Positions 20,790 through 30,739 are shown, counted from the first letter of the stretch. The stretch is DNA of 64,000 nucleotides from Lepidostoma basale (GCA_022606425.2 JAHDVF020000673.1:310001-374000), one strand, 5' to 3'. Notes: generated from the sequence alone by a model not told the origin. Made by a program: numbers and translations.

Positions 20790-20995
20790 CTAATTTATTT
20801 AACCACGGTATGGTTATTTTACTTGATGCCAACTAGTTTCGTTTGGACCCAAGCTTCACTGACGTAGTATTATAACTAAAACTTTTGTTTTAACTAAAAC
20901 AAAAGTTTTAGTTATTATACTGCCCTGATAAGGCTTAGGTCCAAGCGAAACTAGTTGGCATCAATTATAATAACCATACCGTGGTTAAATAGAAA
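20790..20995. repeat. family F4 variant with inner hairpin
   Basis: Outer arms about 20795-20868 and 20919-20990 (ACCACGGTATGGTTATTTT and its complement). At the plus-strand core CTGATAA is followed by a GCTT/AAGC stem, GAAAC, TAGTT and GGC. Between the arms lies a second near-perfect hairpin (20871-20917, TAACTAAAACTTTTGTT arms). Confidence 0.7.
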
Positions 20996-21525
20996 GTGTC
21001 CTATTATTTTATATCTGTGTTTAAAATGTCTTACCATAAAGTGAGTGCTTCATATGAAAATTTAAATTAATGATCTTTTCTGATCGACTATTTATGAAAA
21101 AGCATTTATTATTTTCTTCTAAATCGCTGTAAATTGTGGTTTTTTGTAGTAGTGGTAGTAGTTATTAAGTGAAAATGTACTGTAATTTCATATTTTATGA
21201 TTTGGCATTGAATTATTTTTATTTTGTGAGTCTAAAATCCACAATATCGAAAAACAAAGACACGCCCATTAATAGTTAGATAAGAATCTATAAAGCATGC
21301 GTAAGACCAATAATAACATATAGCGTTGAAGCAAGGACAGACACAGTAAGAACCAAACAAGTTTTGAGGACTTTCGAGATGAAGACACTGAGGACGATAG
21401 CAGGCAAGACACTGAGAGATCGCGTGAGGAATGCCAGAATAAGAGATATGTGAGGTTGAGGATTTTATTAGGATTTTATTATTTTATAGACAACGAGCAT
21501 GTACTACAAGTCCTGGTCAATAGTA

Positions 21526-22611
21526 GGGGAGATGTAGGTAATGGGAGTCACTTAAGCGAGAATTGAAAAAGAAAAAAAAACTATTTGTTAACTATTTATT
21601 GCTTAAGCCTTATTATAAACTTTAGTTATTAAACTATTAATTGAGATCACCTTTAATCACTTTGGCTTTTTACTTTTGGAACAATAATCAATTTAAAAAA
21701 AACAGGTTTGATCACCATTGCCCACATCTGTTGGCAATGGTGATCAGTATGTTGGCAATGGGGGTCAACACAAATCGTACACATAATTGCAAGCTGAGTC
21801 CCACCCAGTGCAATCTGAATGAGCCCAAAGCCCACATGAAGTGCATCGGAACCATATCTCATTATCTCGCCCGAATTCGCCGCATACAAGACATTGGTTG
21901 TCAGAATCTTCTGCATCATCGTTTTTGTCGTCCTGGTACAAGTCATCAGTGTTCATATCTGACGCTGAAGTATTGTTCGATTCCTGCAGAATTTTCTTCT
22001 TTATCTATTTTCTTCGCGTACCTCTTCTGAAGACTCGAAAATGGGATGTTCATTGTTTTAGCGGCTTTTCTTATTGAATAACCTTGTTCATCGATGAGCT
22101 CCACGGCCTTTTTCAGGTTAGCTATAGACCAGTTAGCCTTATTTGTCTTTCTAGGACGAACGTTCGGTATCTACAAACCAAAAATAAGATTATTTTATCG
22201 AAGACAGGAAATGTTAACAATAAGGGTCACCTGACTCCGATTGCCTACATCGGTAAAAAAGAGAAAAAACCTACCTTGACATAAAAGTAAAAGTGATAGT
22301 GGTAAAATGAGTTTGAAATCACGATCTAAAATGCTTTAGTCATTACATATCACAAGCGCAAAAAGAAACACTCAGTAGTTTGATCCTTACCTTCGGATTT
22401 GTCCACTCGAAAAATTAGATCAGAAGGGCCCGAAAACTTGTTACGTCTACCACTCTCTAGCACGTGATGCGAACTGACTAAGCTGCATACCGCGGATGTT
22501 ACCGGCAAACAGCTAGCATATGACGTCACTGAAACCGCCATCACGCGTATTGTTTTCGAATTAAAGGGGTGACTCCCATTGCCAACTGACTCCCATTGCC
22601 TACATCTCCCC
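21526..22611 (-). mobile_element. pogo-like transposon, internally deleted
   Basis: A 1086-bp element. The terminal repeats begin GGGGAGATGTAGG and continue with AATGGGAGTCA at both ends. TA is duplicated at 21524-21525 and 22612-22613. Subterminal GGCAATGG/CCATTGCC motifs recur at least six times near both ends. Inside is a deletion-derived transposase gene on the minus strand. TA targets, these terminal repeats and an HTH plus zinc-finger protein fit the pogo/Tigger group. Confidence 0.8.
21765..22190 (-). pseudogene. pogo-like transposase lacking its DDE domain
   Basis: The N-terminal part (about 22175 to 22030) encodes N-W-S-I-A-N-L-K-K-A, E-Q-G-Y-S-I-R-K-A-A-K and I-P-F-S-S-L-Q-K-R-Y, a Pipsqueak-type helix-turn-helix that binds the transposon ends in pogo transposases. 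The C-terminal part (21956 to 21765) encodes an acidic stretch, then C-L-V-C-G-E-F-G and C-T-S-C-G-L-W-A-H-S-D-C, a PHD-like zinc finger common at the end of insect pogo transposases. The central DDE catalytic domain (normally some 300 residues) is absent. The two parts are one base out of frame with each other. TTTGGTTTGTAG just before the HTH could be a splice acceptor. An internally deleted, non-autonomous derivative. Confidence 0.75.
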
Positions 22612-23522
22612 TATGTATGAGGTATGCATGTGAAATAATCTGATGATGAATGTTAATAAGTCTACGGTAATGATTTGTGAAAATAAAGAAATAATGACAT
22701 TCTGCAACATTAGCGTGAATGGTGAAAATTTGGAGCAAGTAGATAAGTTCGTGTATTTAGGTAGTATGTTTACAAAATATGGGCGAGTGAAGTGGGATAT
22801 TGAAAGAAGGGTTGGGGCAGGCAACAAAGTGAAAAATTAAGATGGTTTGGACATATAGAAAGAATGAATGAAGAAAGAATGGTAAAAAATTATATGTTAA
22901 CGATGTAAATGGAACTAGAAAAAAGGAAAACCGAGGAAAACGTAGCACATAAATCCTATATTTAATGTCGGCCAAGTGAGGAGTCAGAGAAATCGACGCG
23001 AGTGCATGACACGATGTATGAATGTTGAGGAATAGAGAGAAATATGTTAGAAAAGAAAAGTGTGGCAGCCCATTCTTTCTGCCTACCCCTTCGGGTGATG
23101 ATTAGTTAGTTTTTATTTTTATTTTATTAGATCGAGGACACAGCGAAAAAGGGACTGGTACAGTCATGTCAAAAGAATGGACACCACCAGACTTCCCTAT
23201 ATTGCACTAATTAATCAGTCTCATGGGACTGGTCCTCCTGAAAGACCTCCTAAAAGATGGAAGGACAGCTGGGAGTCTACCTCACAGGAGAAGCAACACT
23301 CTAGACAGCAGACCACATAGGTCTACAACATGGAAGAAGAAGAATAAGAAGAAAAAGGAGATATAAGTTTAAAGATTAAATAAATCATTTTCCTAAATTT
23401 GTTATTTAAAAAATGCATCCTTACAAGCTTACAACACGAATATAAAATATCAGGTATGTATATTTGTATTGCATGTAATTTAAATTTTATTAAAATTGCC
23501 TAACAGATTAAATATATATTAA

Positions 23523-23606
23523 AACTAACTAATTTAGTATCACGCCGTCTCACTGAAGGGGTAGGCAGAAAAAGTGGATTGCCACATTGTTCTGTTTTGA
23601 CGTACA
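23523..23606 (-). mobile_element. LINE-A, extreme 3' end
   Basis: Tail ACTAACTAA then ATCACGCCGTCTCACTGAAG on the plus strand, the reverse complement of the coding end and stop. Confidence 0.75.
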
Positions 23607-23619
23607 TTATCACTACATA

Positions 23620-23760
23620 ATATGCCTCATGGGACTAGTCCTCTAGAAGACCTAAAATATGGAAGGACAACTGGGAGTTTACCTCACAGGAGAAGCAACA
23701 CTCTGGAGAGTAGACTACATAGGTCAGCAACAAGGAAGAAGAAGAAGAGTTAAAAAAAAA
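23620..23760 (+). mobile_element. LINE-D1, extreme 3' end
   Basis: CATGGGACTAGTCCTCTAGA...GGAGAAGCAACACTCTGGAG and a GGAAGAAGAAGAAGAG tail match the end of the copy at 23131-23350 and the one at 49384. Confidence 0.8.
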
Positions 23761-23764
23761 CTCA

Positions 23765-24140
23765 CCCCCGGACAGGTAAAGATTTTTGGATGCAGAGCGC
23801 AGATATTCCATATCAGAGAACGTTGTTCCGATTACATGACGCGGGAGATAACATTGTATCGACTGCATTGTTCGCCCTATCAAAATATTAGCATAGCTAT
23901 CGGGTCAGAGCATGAAGTGTCTTGTATCGCAAAAAGTAAACACCGAATAATGAGCCCGCAAGATAAAACACGTGTAGCCGTCACATCGCTTCGGTATTCC
24001 GGCTATCTCGGTAAATGAACCGGAAAAATTACTCATCGAAATATGCAAAATATTTTTGCTAATAACGTACGATACCGAAAATGTAAACAAAATATTCAAA
24101 ACATATACGCAACACAAATTCAACACATAATTAAAAATAA
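23765..24140. other. intergenic, nothing identified
   Basis: The plus-strand frame 23659-24018 begins in the LINE-D1 fragment and runs into unique sequence. I see no domain in it. Confidence 0.4.
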
Positions 24141-24182
24141 AAATAGAAATAAGATCTCTTAGACGAATGTGTCTTAAAATCT

Positions 24183-24340
24183 GTATATTATTATTTTGTT
24201 GAATCGCTCTTTACATCATTACAGCGCGAGCCAAAACGACAGACAAGAAAGCGTGACAATCACAATGCTATCGCCGGGAATCGAACCCGAGACATTCAGT
24301 GTGGCAGTCACAGTACTAAGCATTCAGCCACGAAGGTCTA
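24183..24340 (-). mobile_element. SINE-S with internal deletion
   Basis: Minus-strand head with a good box B (GGGTTCGATTCCCGGCG), then directly the CTTTACATCATT-type end and A/T tail. About 100 bp of body are missing. Confidence 0.75.
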
Positions 24341-24348
24341 TATTATAT

Positions 24349-24600
24349 ATAAACTAACTAACTAACCATCACGCCGTCGAATCTCACGAGATACGGGAAG
24401 GTAACCCCTACATAAAATCTCTAGAGAAGGCAACGGGAAACCACTCCAAAAACAACTTAATTTTCATGTGTACCCTTTGCCTCCCCTTTACCCTCACCCA
24501 ATGACCCCCTTTACCTCGCTCCAATCCAACCCCCCGCATTTTTCCTTCCTCTTTTCCCCCTCCCTGACTGTTCCGCCTTCCTTCCTCATATAACAACTAA
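24349..24600 (-). mobile_element. LINE-A tail joined to another repeat end
   Basis: 24349-24378 is the inverted LINE-A tail and stop region. It runs into AGAGAAGGCAACGGGAAACC (24421 on), a motif I associate with 3' ends of other insect interspersed repeats, and then C-rich low-complexity sequence. The second assignment is weak. Confidence 0.4.
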
Positions 24601-24604
24601 AAAA

Positions 24605-24800
24605 GCGCTTTGTCTTCACAATGATGCCTCGGTTAAGTTCACTGAATGTTAGCTGTAATAATATACTGTAAGTTTACATGTGTAAGTGCGGGATATAGAA
24701 GGGGGAAAAAATATTAGATTAAATGCGGTCTGGCATCCCTTTGCGATTGATATACAATGTTAAATGTACGTTCCGGATGATGAGGAATAGCTCTATTAAG
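24605..24800. other. intergenic, nothing identified
   Basis: No frame or repeat recognised. Confidence 0.4.
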
Positions 24801-24808
24801 TGCATGAG

Positions 24809-24850
24809 CGAGGCTGTTATAGGGCGCCACTGCGCCCTATAACAGCCTCG
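24809..24850. repeat. perfect 19-bp hairpin
   Basis: CGAGGCTGTTATAGGGCGC at 24809-24827 is repeated perfectly inverted at 24832-24850 around the loop CACT. The perfect arms imply recent origin or selection. It has no hammerhead-like core and is not flanked by T-run terminator sequence. Confidence 0.85.
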
Positions 24851-24894
24851 GGTATGTGGTGGGAACCCCTTCCTTGTACACTCCAAAAATACTT

Positions 24895-24980
24895 CCCAGT
24901 TAATCGCATTTGCCACAATAATCGCCAACGTCGAGGGGACTTGACATGGCACTATGGTATACATACCTGTATGAAGAAGA
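24895..24980 (+). mobile_element. LINE-C, extreme 3' end
   Basis: ATAATCGCCAACGTCGAGGG, GACATGGCACT and a GAAGAAGAAAAA tail match the LINE-C end, with an insertion before the tail. Confidence 0.6.
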
Positions 24981-25044
24981 AAAATATATAATTTTTCGCA
25001 TGTTTTAAGGCAGTGAGATCTTTCGGTATGCTAGGACATTGAAA

Positions 25045-25100
25045 AATCCCTGGCAAAATATGTCACTCCCATTTAATATAATAAAACTTCTAGACAACGG
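25045..25100. repeat. family F1 fragment
   Basis: TATGTCACTCCCATTTAATA and AAAACTTCTAGACAACGG belong to the right arm of F1. Nothing else of the element remains. Confidence 0.55.
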
Positions 25101-25329
25101 AATAATATTACATTCCATCAATATGACATATATTTCTTCTTTTATTTTTTTATTTATTGTATATGACAGGTCTTTAGAACCCAATTACTGTATACATTTT
25201 ACATTTACAAAAATAACACAGATATACATGTTAAAATAAAACACATATTAGTAATTGTGGTATGTACCTACCTATATGATCCTTAAAGGACGCATAGGTC
25301 ATTCGGAAATTTTCAATGAAAATCAACGT

Positions 25330-25382
25330 TTTGATGAGCTGAACCTCTGTAAGCCAGAAGATCCAAGTCCAAGTCCAAGATC
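25330..25382 (+). mobile_element. LINE-J, 3' end fragment
   Basis: GAGCTGAACCTCTGTAAGCC followed by AGAAGATCCAAGTCCAAG is identical in order to the end of the jockey-like copy at 16080-16120. Confidence 0.7.
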
Positions 25383-25384
25383 GT

Positions 25385-26080
25385 GTGTTGGCTTAATATT
25401 TGAATGTGTTGTTGTTTGCATTATATGAAGAATAATACTGGTAATTTCCAACTTTGGAAGGATCTCAAAGGGGTTATATTTGTCTGGGATTAGTTCTGGT
25501 GGTAATGAATGATGATATGGAACCGTCAAAATCGGCATTTCATATATAGGATCGTATAGTATCTTATCTTCTTAAATTCCAAATCGTTCGAATTTAAGGG
25601 GCAAAATACTATCTCATATTAAAAGAATTTAATTTTTGAAAGACGTCGATGTTCGAGCTGAATGATTGCTTTGCCACTATGCTGGTTCTGTCGGATTTTA
25701 ACTTAGCATATTAATCATATAAAGCTAGCACAATTGACTTTTATCTACGCAGAAGGTACACGTGTCTTCTCTGATTGGTGCAACCTTCGTCCCACCAGAT
25801 GGCATGCGCATTGAGCATGGATGCACCTATTACTTTAGCGTTTTACGAGATGAGCGCATGGGACGCACGTAGCTCTGTGGGTAGATGTTCTACGGCTGAC
25901 AATGTCATGACAAGGAGCGGAGGAACACGGTGACCGGAAATATCTTCACCCTTTTCTCGGATAATATTTGTTATATTGATAATAGGAGAACATTTTTTTA
26001 ATGAGATATTGGATTCAATCATATGGATGGCGCTATTATTTGACCTACATACATTGTGTGAATGAATGAAGAAAGTCTTC
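25385..26080. other. intergenic, nothing identified
   Basis: Unique sequence with no frame above 70 codons outside the LINE-D3 boundary. Confidence 0.4.
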
Positions 26081-26084
26081 TTCT

Positions 26085-26289
26085 GCTTCTTCTTCTTCTC
26101 CTTATAGACCTTTGGTCTGTTCCTGAGGACTGGCCTCTCTTGGGTGGTTGACTCCCAACTATCTCTCCATCTCTTCGGCGGTCTTCCTCCGGATCCATCC
26201 TCTGCACCTGCGCATTCCAGTATCTTCTGCGTTGTCTGCCCCATCTCACGACATCCTCCACCTTGCAGATCTCGTGGATAGCCGTGTGG
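26085..26289 (-). mobile_element. LINE-D3 3' end
   Basis: The minus strand reads I-C-K-V-E-D-V-V-R-W-G-R-Q-R-R-R-Y-W-N and R-P-P-K-R-W-R-D-S-W-E-S-T, with a GAAGAAGAAGCAG tail. It is cut at its upstream end by LINE-A. Confidence 0.75.
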
Positions 26290-26545
26290 TAAAAAAAAAT
26301 TGTGTAAACGATCAAAATGGAACTAGAAATATAGGAAGACCGAGGAAAACTTGGTACTATCAAATAAATCAAATATTTAATGTCGGACACGGAAGAAGTC
26401 TGAGAAATCGATGCGCGTGCATGACACAGTGTATGATTGTTGAGAAAGCGAGATAAATATGTCAGCAAAGAAAATTGTGGCGGTCCATTCTTTCTGCCTA
26501 CCCCTTCGGAGAGACGGCGTGATGGTTAGTCAGTTAGTTTAGTTA
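26290..26545 (+). mobile_element. LINE-A, 3' end
   Basis: Covers R-N-I-G-R-P-R-K-T-W, R-S-L-R-N-R-C-A-C-M-T and S-I-L-S-A-Y-P, with a GGTTAGTCAGTTAGTTTAG tail. Confidence 0.8.
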
Positions 26546-26681
26546 TATTGATTCTCTTGTCAACAACAAAAACTAATTGACAAATAACCCTACTCCGAGA
26601 CTTAATACCTCCTCCTCCTTTTTTCCATTGTTATTTTTTCGTTTAGTATATTAGTAAATATTTTATTTCATTATACTGTTA

Positions 26682-26735
26682 AAATTTATACACTCAGGGA
26701 GGACGTCAGTATCCCGAAACTTGTTTGTGAAAAGT
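26682..26735 (+). ncRNA. hammerhead-like motif, F11
   Basis: CTCAGGGA, a stem with GGA/TCC bases, then CGAAAC, TTGTT and TGTGAAAAG. AATTTATACA upstream pairs with TGTGAAAA downstream (7 of 8), giving a long stem I. The core has a C where U is expected. Related copies are at 44543, 49076 and 52239. Confidence 0.4.
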
Positions 26736-26749
26736 GAAAATATTTTTTT

Positions 26750-26865
26750 TCCATTCTTTCTTAAATTATGATGTAAAACTCCATATTAAATAATTAATTT
26801 GAATGAAAACCTCTGAATGACATATATCGCCTATCATAGGCATTATTAAAACATTTGGTGCCAAG
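26750..26865. repeat. family F1 half element
   Basis: Terminal module (ATGATGTAAAACTCCATATT) then GAATGAAAACCTCTG and GACATATATCGCC. An internal deletion has removed the TTCTAGAAG segment. Confidence 0.55.
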
Positions 26866-26867
26866 TT

Positions 26868-27135
26868 TTCCTCGGTCTGCAACTCCGTACTCCATTCACA
26901 CCGTTAACGTATACTATCTTAACCATTCTTCCTTCATCCATGCGTTCCTTTGTGCAAAAAATGCAGTAATCCTTTCATAATATTGTTCATAATATGTTTA
27001 TAAAAAGAGATCATTTAGATGATTTGGACATATGAAACGAATGATTAAAAGTTACAATGTGAGGATAGAGCAGTGTGGCGGTCCATCATCTCTGCCTACC
27101 CCTCCAGAGAAAAGGCGTGATGGTTAGTTAGTTAA
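26868..27135. mobile_element. LINE-A pieces, minus then plus
   Basis: 26868-26995 is minus-strand LINE-A (R-P-R-K back to I-M-N-K-I). 27000-27135 is plus-strand, from F-G-H-M-K-R-M with a deletion to the C-terminal end and the GGTTAGTTAGTTAATTAATT tail. Could be a 5'-inverted single insertion or two events. Confidence 0.6.
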
Positions 27136-27139
27136 TTAA

Positions 27140-27400
27140 TTAAATTTTCGTATGAAGCATTCACTTTGTGGTAAGACATTTATAAAAATATATTATTTGT
27201 ATTTAAAATAAAATAAAATAACAAAAAATGCACTTTGTTTTTTTGTTGTTGTTCTGTTATTGCGAAGCCCTGAGAAAACTTGGGTACAAGCAAAACTAGA
27301 CGGCAATTAAAATAACCGCATAGTGGTGAAAAACAAAGTGCAGTGTTTTTATTTTATTTTATTTTAAATACAAATAATATACAACATTTTGAATGTATAC
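27140..27400. repeat. family F4 element, left arm shortened
   Basis: The left terminus AGCATTCACTTTGTGGTAAG is the inverse of the right terminus at 19530. The plus-strand arm holds CTGAGAA, a CTTGGGTACAAG stem and AAAACTAGAC in place of GAAACTAGTC. The left arm core is deleted. Confidence 0.7.
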
Positions 27401-27536
27401 AAATTCTTGTAGACATTCAAAATGTTGTAAAAACAAAAAACTGGTCCAAGTTATAACATATAAATTGAAGTTACATCTCCAGGCGTTATCTAGCAATACG
27501 ATAATGGCGGTAGCCTTTCACATTGCGTTAACAAAA

Positions 27537-28500
27537 AGATCTTCTGTTTAATGCTTAAAATCCAATCTTCATAGATGGCGCTAGGGTGTAGATTAAAACT
27601 ACCATGTGATGTGTGGTGTTACAGATTAACAAATATACAACTTCCAAAAATTTGTCGGACATGGTGGTCATAAGAAAAGGTGGAATGGGGAATGTTATAT
27701 TACATAAAGCGTGCGCTTAACCCAACCAATCACAGTTCATAAGTCCTGTAAACACCTCGATCGCCATATTCTGTTTCCAATTTGCATCTTCGTCTCTATT
27801 GAGATACAATTAATCCATGAACAAAAAATATATTTTTTAGGTTAATAAATTAGTTACATTTTTTTTTATGACACTGTATCTTTGTTCTGCCCTATGTGAC
27901 GTACTGAGGTAAATAGGATCGTATTGTGTGGTGTAATAGGGGCTATTATACCGAGCAGTTGGGTCCGCTTGATGCCGCGCACTGGATGACAAATAATCCC
28001 ACAATAAGCCTCCATTAACGCTGACGTGGACCATTTAAAACCTCTTGGCAGTCCCATTACACACGATCTAATCATAAAAACACAAATCCAATCATCAAAA
28101 TGGCAAATGACCGAACAAAATCAATACTCAAACAGAATTTAAACAATATTTGGATGCCTACGAAAACAATCGACAATCTTCTTTCTTCTTTCGCCTAGCC
28201 ATTTCCGTTATTTTTTTTCGGGTCTCAAACAAATTTGTTTCGAGAATCAATTGTATCTCAATAGAGACGAAGATGCAAATTAGAAACAGAATATGGTTGA
28301 TCAAGGTGTTTACAGGACTTATAACCTGTCATTGGTTGGGTTAAGCGCACGCTTTATGTAATACAACATTCCCCATTCCACCTTATTTTTCTTATGACCA
28401 CCATGTCTGACAAATTTTTGGAAGTTGTATATATGTTTATCTCCAACACCACCCTTTACATGGTAGTATATTCAATCTACACACCAACGCCATCTACGAA
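27537..28500. mobile_element. family F8, transposon with 260-bp inverted ends
   Basis: 27555-27812 and 28238-28500 are inverted copies (ATTTGTCGGACATGGTGGTC, GGAATGGGGAATGTT, GTCTCTATTGAGATACAATT). The 425-bp interior has only short frames (for example 65 codons on the minus strand). No transposase domain and no hammerhead-like core. A third, single arm occurs at 31455. A non-autonomous DNA transposon or fold-back element of unknown superfamily. Confidence 0.75.
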
Positions 28501-28519
28501 GATTGAAAAATTGAAAATG

Positions 28520-28690
28520 AAAATTGTTTCGCCTTGCGAGGGCATTCTCAAACTCAAAGTTCGAGTTTTGAGTTTGAGTTTTCGCCTTGCGAGTTTGAAA
28601 CTCAGTTTGAGAATCCCCTCGCAAGGCGAAACCAATTTGTCACAATTTCTATAATTCATATAAATTAAATCCAAGTAAAACCACTAAACA
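28520..28690. repeat. family F3 palindromic element
   Basis: Left arm TTGTTTCGCCTTGCGAGG, right arm GAATCCCCTCGCAAGGCGAA, with an extra copy of the centre between them. The plus-strand core is TTTGAGAATC, CCC..GGC stem, GAAACCAATTTGTC. Confidence 0.65.
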
Positions 28691-28699
28691 ATCGTGTTT

Positions 28700-29185
28700 A
28701 CTATTATAAATAAATAAAAAAATGACATTATTTTTAGACAAAAATAGGCATTTAATTAAATATTAAAAAATAATCATTTTGAGTTCTAGTCAAGAATAAA
28801 CTTATATTACGCATAAGATTATTTTTAACTTATAAATTCTACAATGTCAAGACATTCGTGTCTACAGTATTGATTTTTTAACTCACATGAATAACTTATT
28901 TGAAAGAACATATAGTGATGTGTTCTCCATAATATAATAATAATAAATTGGATAATTTATAGAGCGCCATTTTTATGAATTACTCATCTCAAGGGCGCTG
29001 AAACTAACCATAATTAAAATAAATTATATAAACCATTATTTTGGTGAAGGTTTAGAAGTTAGACTCTTGTGTCCTGATCCAGGGGCATGGAATCCATCCT
29101 TGAGCAGCACATAAACTAATGTGTATAATGTATTATATTATACAAAATTAATTGTTTATTGATGGTTTAGGTATTAGTTTTGTAA
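28700..29185. other. AT-rich intergenic with a LINE-G trace
   Basis: 28930-29005 (AATAATAATAAATTGG..GCGCCATTTTTATGA..AAGGGCGCT) is a diverged, inverted LINE-G 3' end. Near 29150 an F3-type terminal module (TTTTGTAAAACTCCATTATT) occurs. Confidence 0.4.
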
Positions 29186-29199
29186 AACTCCATTATTAA

Positions 29200-29825
29200 T
29201 TTCAACCCTCATGTATGGAAGTGAAGCTTGGAGCTGGCAAAAGAAGGATGAAAGCAGGATAAACGCCGCAGAAATGAGATCACTAAGAAGAATGTGCGGG
29301 AAAACGTTGTATGATAGAATATCGAACGATGAAATAAGAGAGAAATGTAAGGCTCCTTGAGATGGTTTGGACATATGGAACGAATGGATGAGAGAAGAAT
29401 AGTTAAAAAGTTGTACACAAGCAGCGTGAGTGGAAAAAGAAGCCGAGGACGACCGAGGAACACATGGCATGATCAAATTAATCGGGTGGTGGTCTAGGGG
29501 ATAGAACGCTTGTCTTCTGAGGGGACATGGGTTCAAGGCTGGACACGACCAGATTCCTTCTTCATAATAATGAGCTATTTTCAGCTCACATTGAAGATTG
29601 TAAAATGAATTTTAATATCATTGATATAAATCCTTGATGTTAGTTTAAAAAAAAATCAATTACTAAAAGGTGGCCACTTTCGAACTCGGAATAATCGACG
29701 TGCGTGCATGGTACGATGTATGAATGTAGAGGAAGCCCGAGAGATATGCCAGGACAGAGCATTGTGGCGATCCATCCTCTCTGCCTACCCCTCCGGGGAA
29801 ATGGCGTGATGGTTAGTTAGTTACT
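29200..29825 (+). mobile_element. LINE-A, split by a second SINE type
   Basis: Reads L-M-Y-G-S-E-A-W-S-W-Q, S-L-R-R-M-C-G-K-T, L-R-W-F-G-H-M-E-R-M-D-E-R and R-G-R-P-R-N-T-W-H-D-Q-I-N. The coding order resumes after the insertion with the C-terminal R-A-C-M-V-R-C-M segment and ends S-I-L-S-A-Y-P. The GGTTAGTTAGTTACTT tail follows TGA. Confidence 0.85.
29484..29654 (+). mobile_element. tRNA-like SINE, second type, in LINE-A
   Basis: Begins GGGTGGTGGTCTAGGGGATA, with a box A-like GTGGTCTAGGGG and a box B-like GGGTTCAAGGCTGG some 40 bases later. It ends in a run of A. It interrupts the LINE-A codons between N and Q; AATC borders both sides. Unrelated in body to SINE-S. Confidence 0.65.
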
Positions 29826-29834
29826 TAATTTTAG

Positions 29835-30035
29835 AAAAACACGATTGTTTAGTGTTTTTACTTGGATTTAATTTATATAAATGAAATAAATGGTGACAAA
29901 TTTGATTCGCCTTGCAAGGGAATTCTCAAACTCTATTGATTGCCTTGCTGGTTTGAGAATGCCCTCGCAAGGCGAAACATATTTGTCACAATTTATATCA
30001 ATTAAATCCAAGTAAAACCACTAAACAATCGTGTT
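29835..30035. repeat. family F3 palindromic element, complete arms
   Basis: Outer arms AACACGATTGTTTAGTG...TTTTACTTGGATTTAATT and the complement near 30000-30030. Inner arms carry the core: plus strand TTTGAGAATGCCC, then GGC and GAAACATATTTGTC at about 29951-29986. Confidence 0.75.
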
Positions 30036-30044
30036 TACTGTTAA

Positions 30045-30200
30045 AAAATTAATTGTTTCTTGATAAATGAATTAAAACTCCATATTAAATAATTAATACG
30101 AACGAAAACGCCTGTTTTATAGAAGTTCTATTATACTCGTATTTTATGTGAATGACATGTTTCTCTTGTCTAAGGCATTATCGAATGTTTTGACATTTTT
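30045..30200. repeat. family F1 half element
   Basis: Terminal module, GAACGAAAACGCCTG, ATAGAAGTTCTATTATA, GAATGACATGTTTCTC and AAGGCATTATCG. The right arm is missing. Confidence 0.65.
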
Positions 30201-30339
30201 TGTTTTCATTAGTATTAATTACCCAAAACTAATTATTTTAATATAAAAAACTAAAACTTTCACTCGAGAGATAGTTAAAAAAAATTATAGGCTCTTTAAA
30301 TAAAATTATCATATTTCACACTGAAAGAATCTAGTACGA

Positions 30340-30700
30340 TATAAATTATGCTGGACGGTTTTCAAAGAGCTTTCCAGAATGGCACCAGCCTATATATCTG
30401 ATCTCTGTATTGCTGAGAGCCCTTATTTGAGGCAATTTACGCTTCGATCAGCAAACGCTTCGGCAATATGCTGATTAGTTAATCAAAGCGCAGCCCCCGG
30501 ACAAATTTTGAAGATTGGGCTTTCGGGGTGGCAGGTCTGTCAGGCTGGTATATGCTCCCTGCACGTCTCAGATGCATTGACAATCCGACTGGGTTTAAAT
30601 CTAATTTAAAAACCCACTTTTTCAAAATATCATATAAAATATAAACAACTATTATCTGATTGCTGGTGTCAGATGCAACTTTCATGACTAAAACATTTGA
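30340..30700 (+). mobile_element. LINE-G, 3' end, uninterrupted
   Basis: Reads F-K-E-L-S-R-M-A-P-A-Y-I-S-D-L-C-I and, in a shifted frame, the R-A-F-G-V-A-like and L-P-A-R-L-R-C-I-D-N-P segments and K-T-H-F-F-K. The 3' UTR (TTATCTGATTGCTGGTGTCA) is the same as around the SINE insertion at 11676. Confidence 0.75.
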
Positions 30701-30739
30701 GAGGGATTTCATTTATTTATTTTAAACATATCTAAAGCA

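Larger units (their letters stand above)
21472..23120 (+). mobile_element. LINE-A copy, itself split by a pogo-like element
   Basis: Before the pogo element: 21472-21525 encodes the H-V-L-Q-V-L-V-N stretch. After it: 22614 on encodes M-Y-E-V-C-M, M-M-N-V-N-K-S, V-N-G-E-N-L-E-Q-V and F-V-Y-L-G-S-M-F-T-K. A deletion then joins to the R-W-F-G-H and C-terminal parts. The tail GATTAGTTAGTTTTT ends at the target duplication. Confidence 0.85.
21270..23350 (+). mobile_element. LINE-D1 copy, split by LINE-A
   Basis: 21270-21471 reads Y-K-A-C-V-R-P-I-I-T-Y, T-L-R-T-I-A-G-K-T-L-R-D-R and E-V-E-D. 23131-23350 continues with the T-G-T-V segment and G-P-P-E-R-P-P-K-R-W-K-D-S-W-E, then a GAAGAAGAAG tail. 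The uninterrupted copy at 49384 confirms the halves join. ATTTTATTAG at 21462-21471 and 23121-23130 is the 10-bp target duplication of the inserted LINE-A. Confidence 0.85.
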
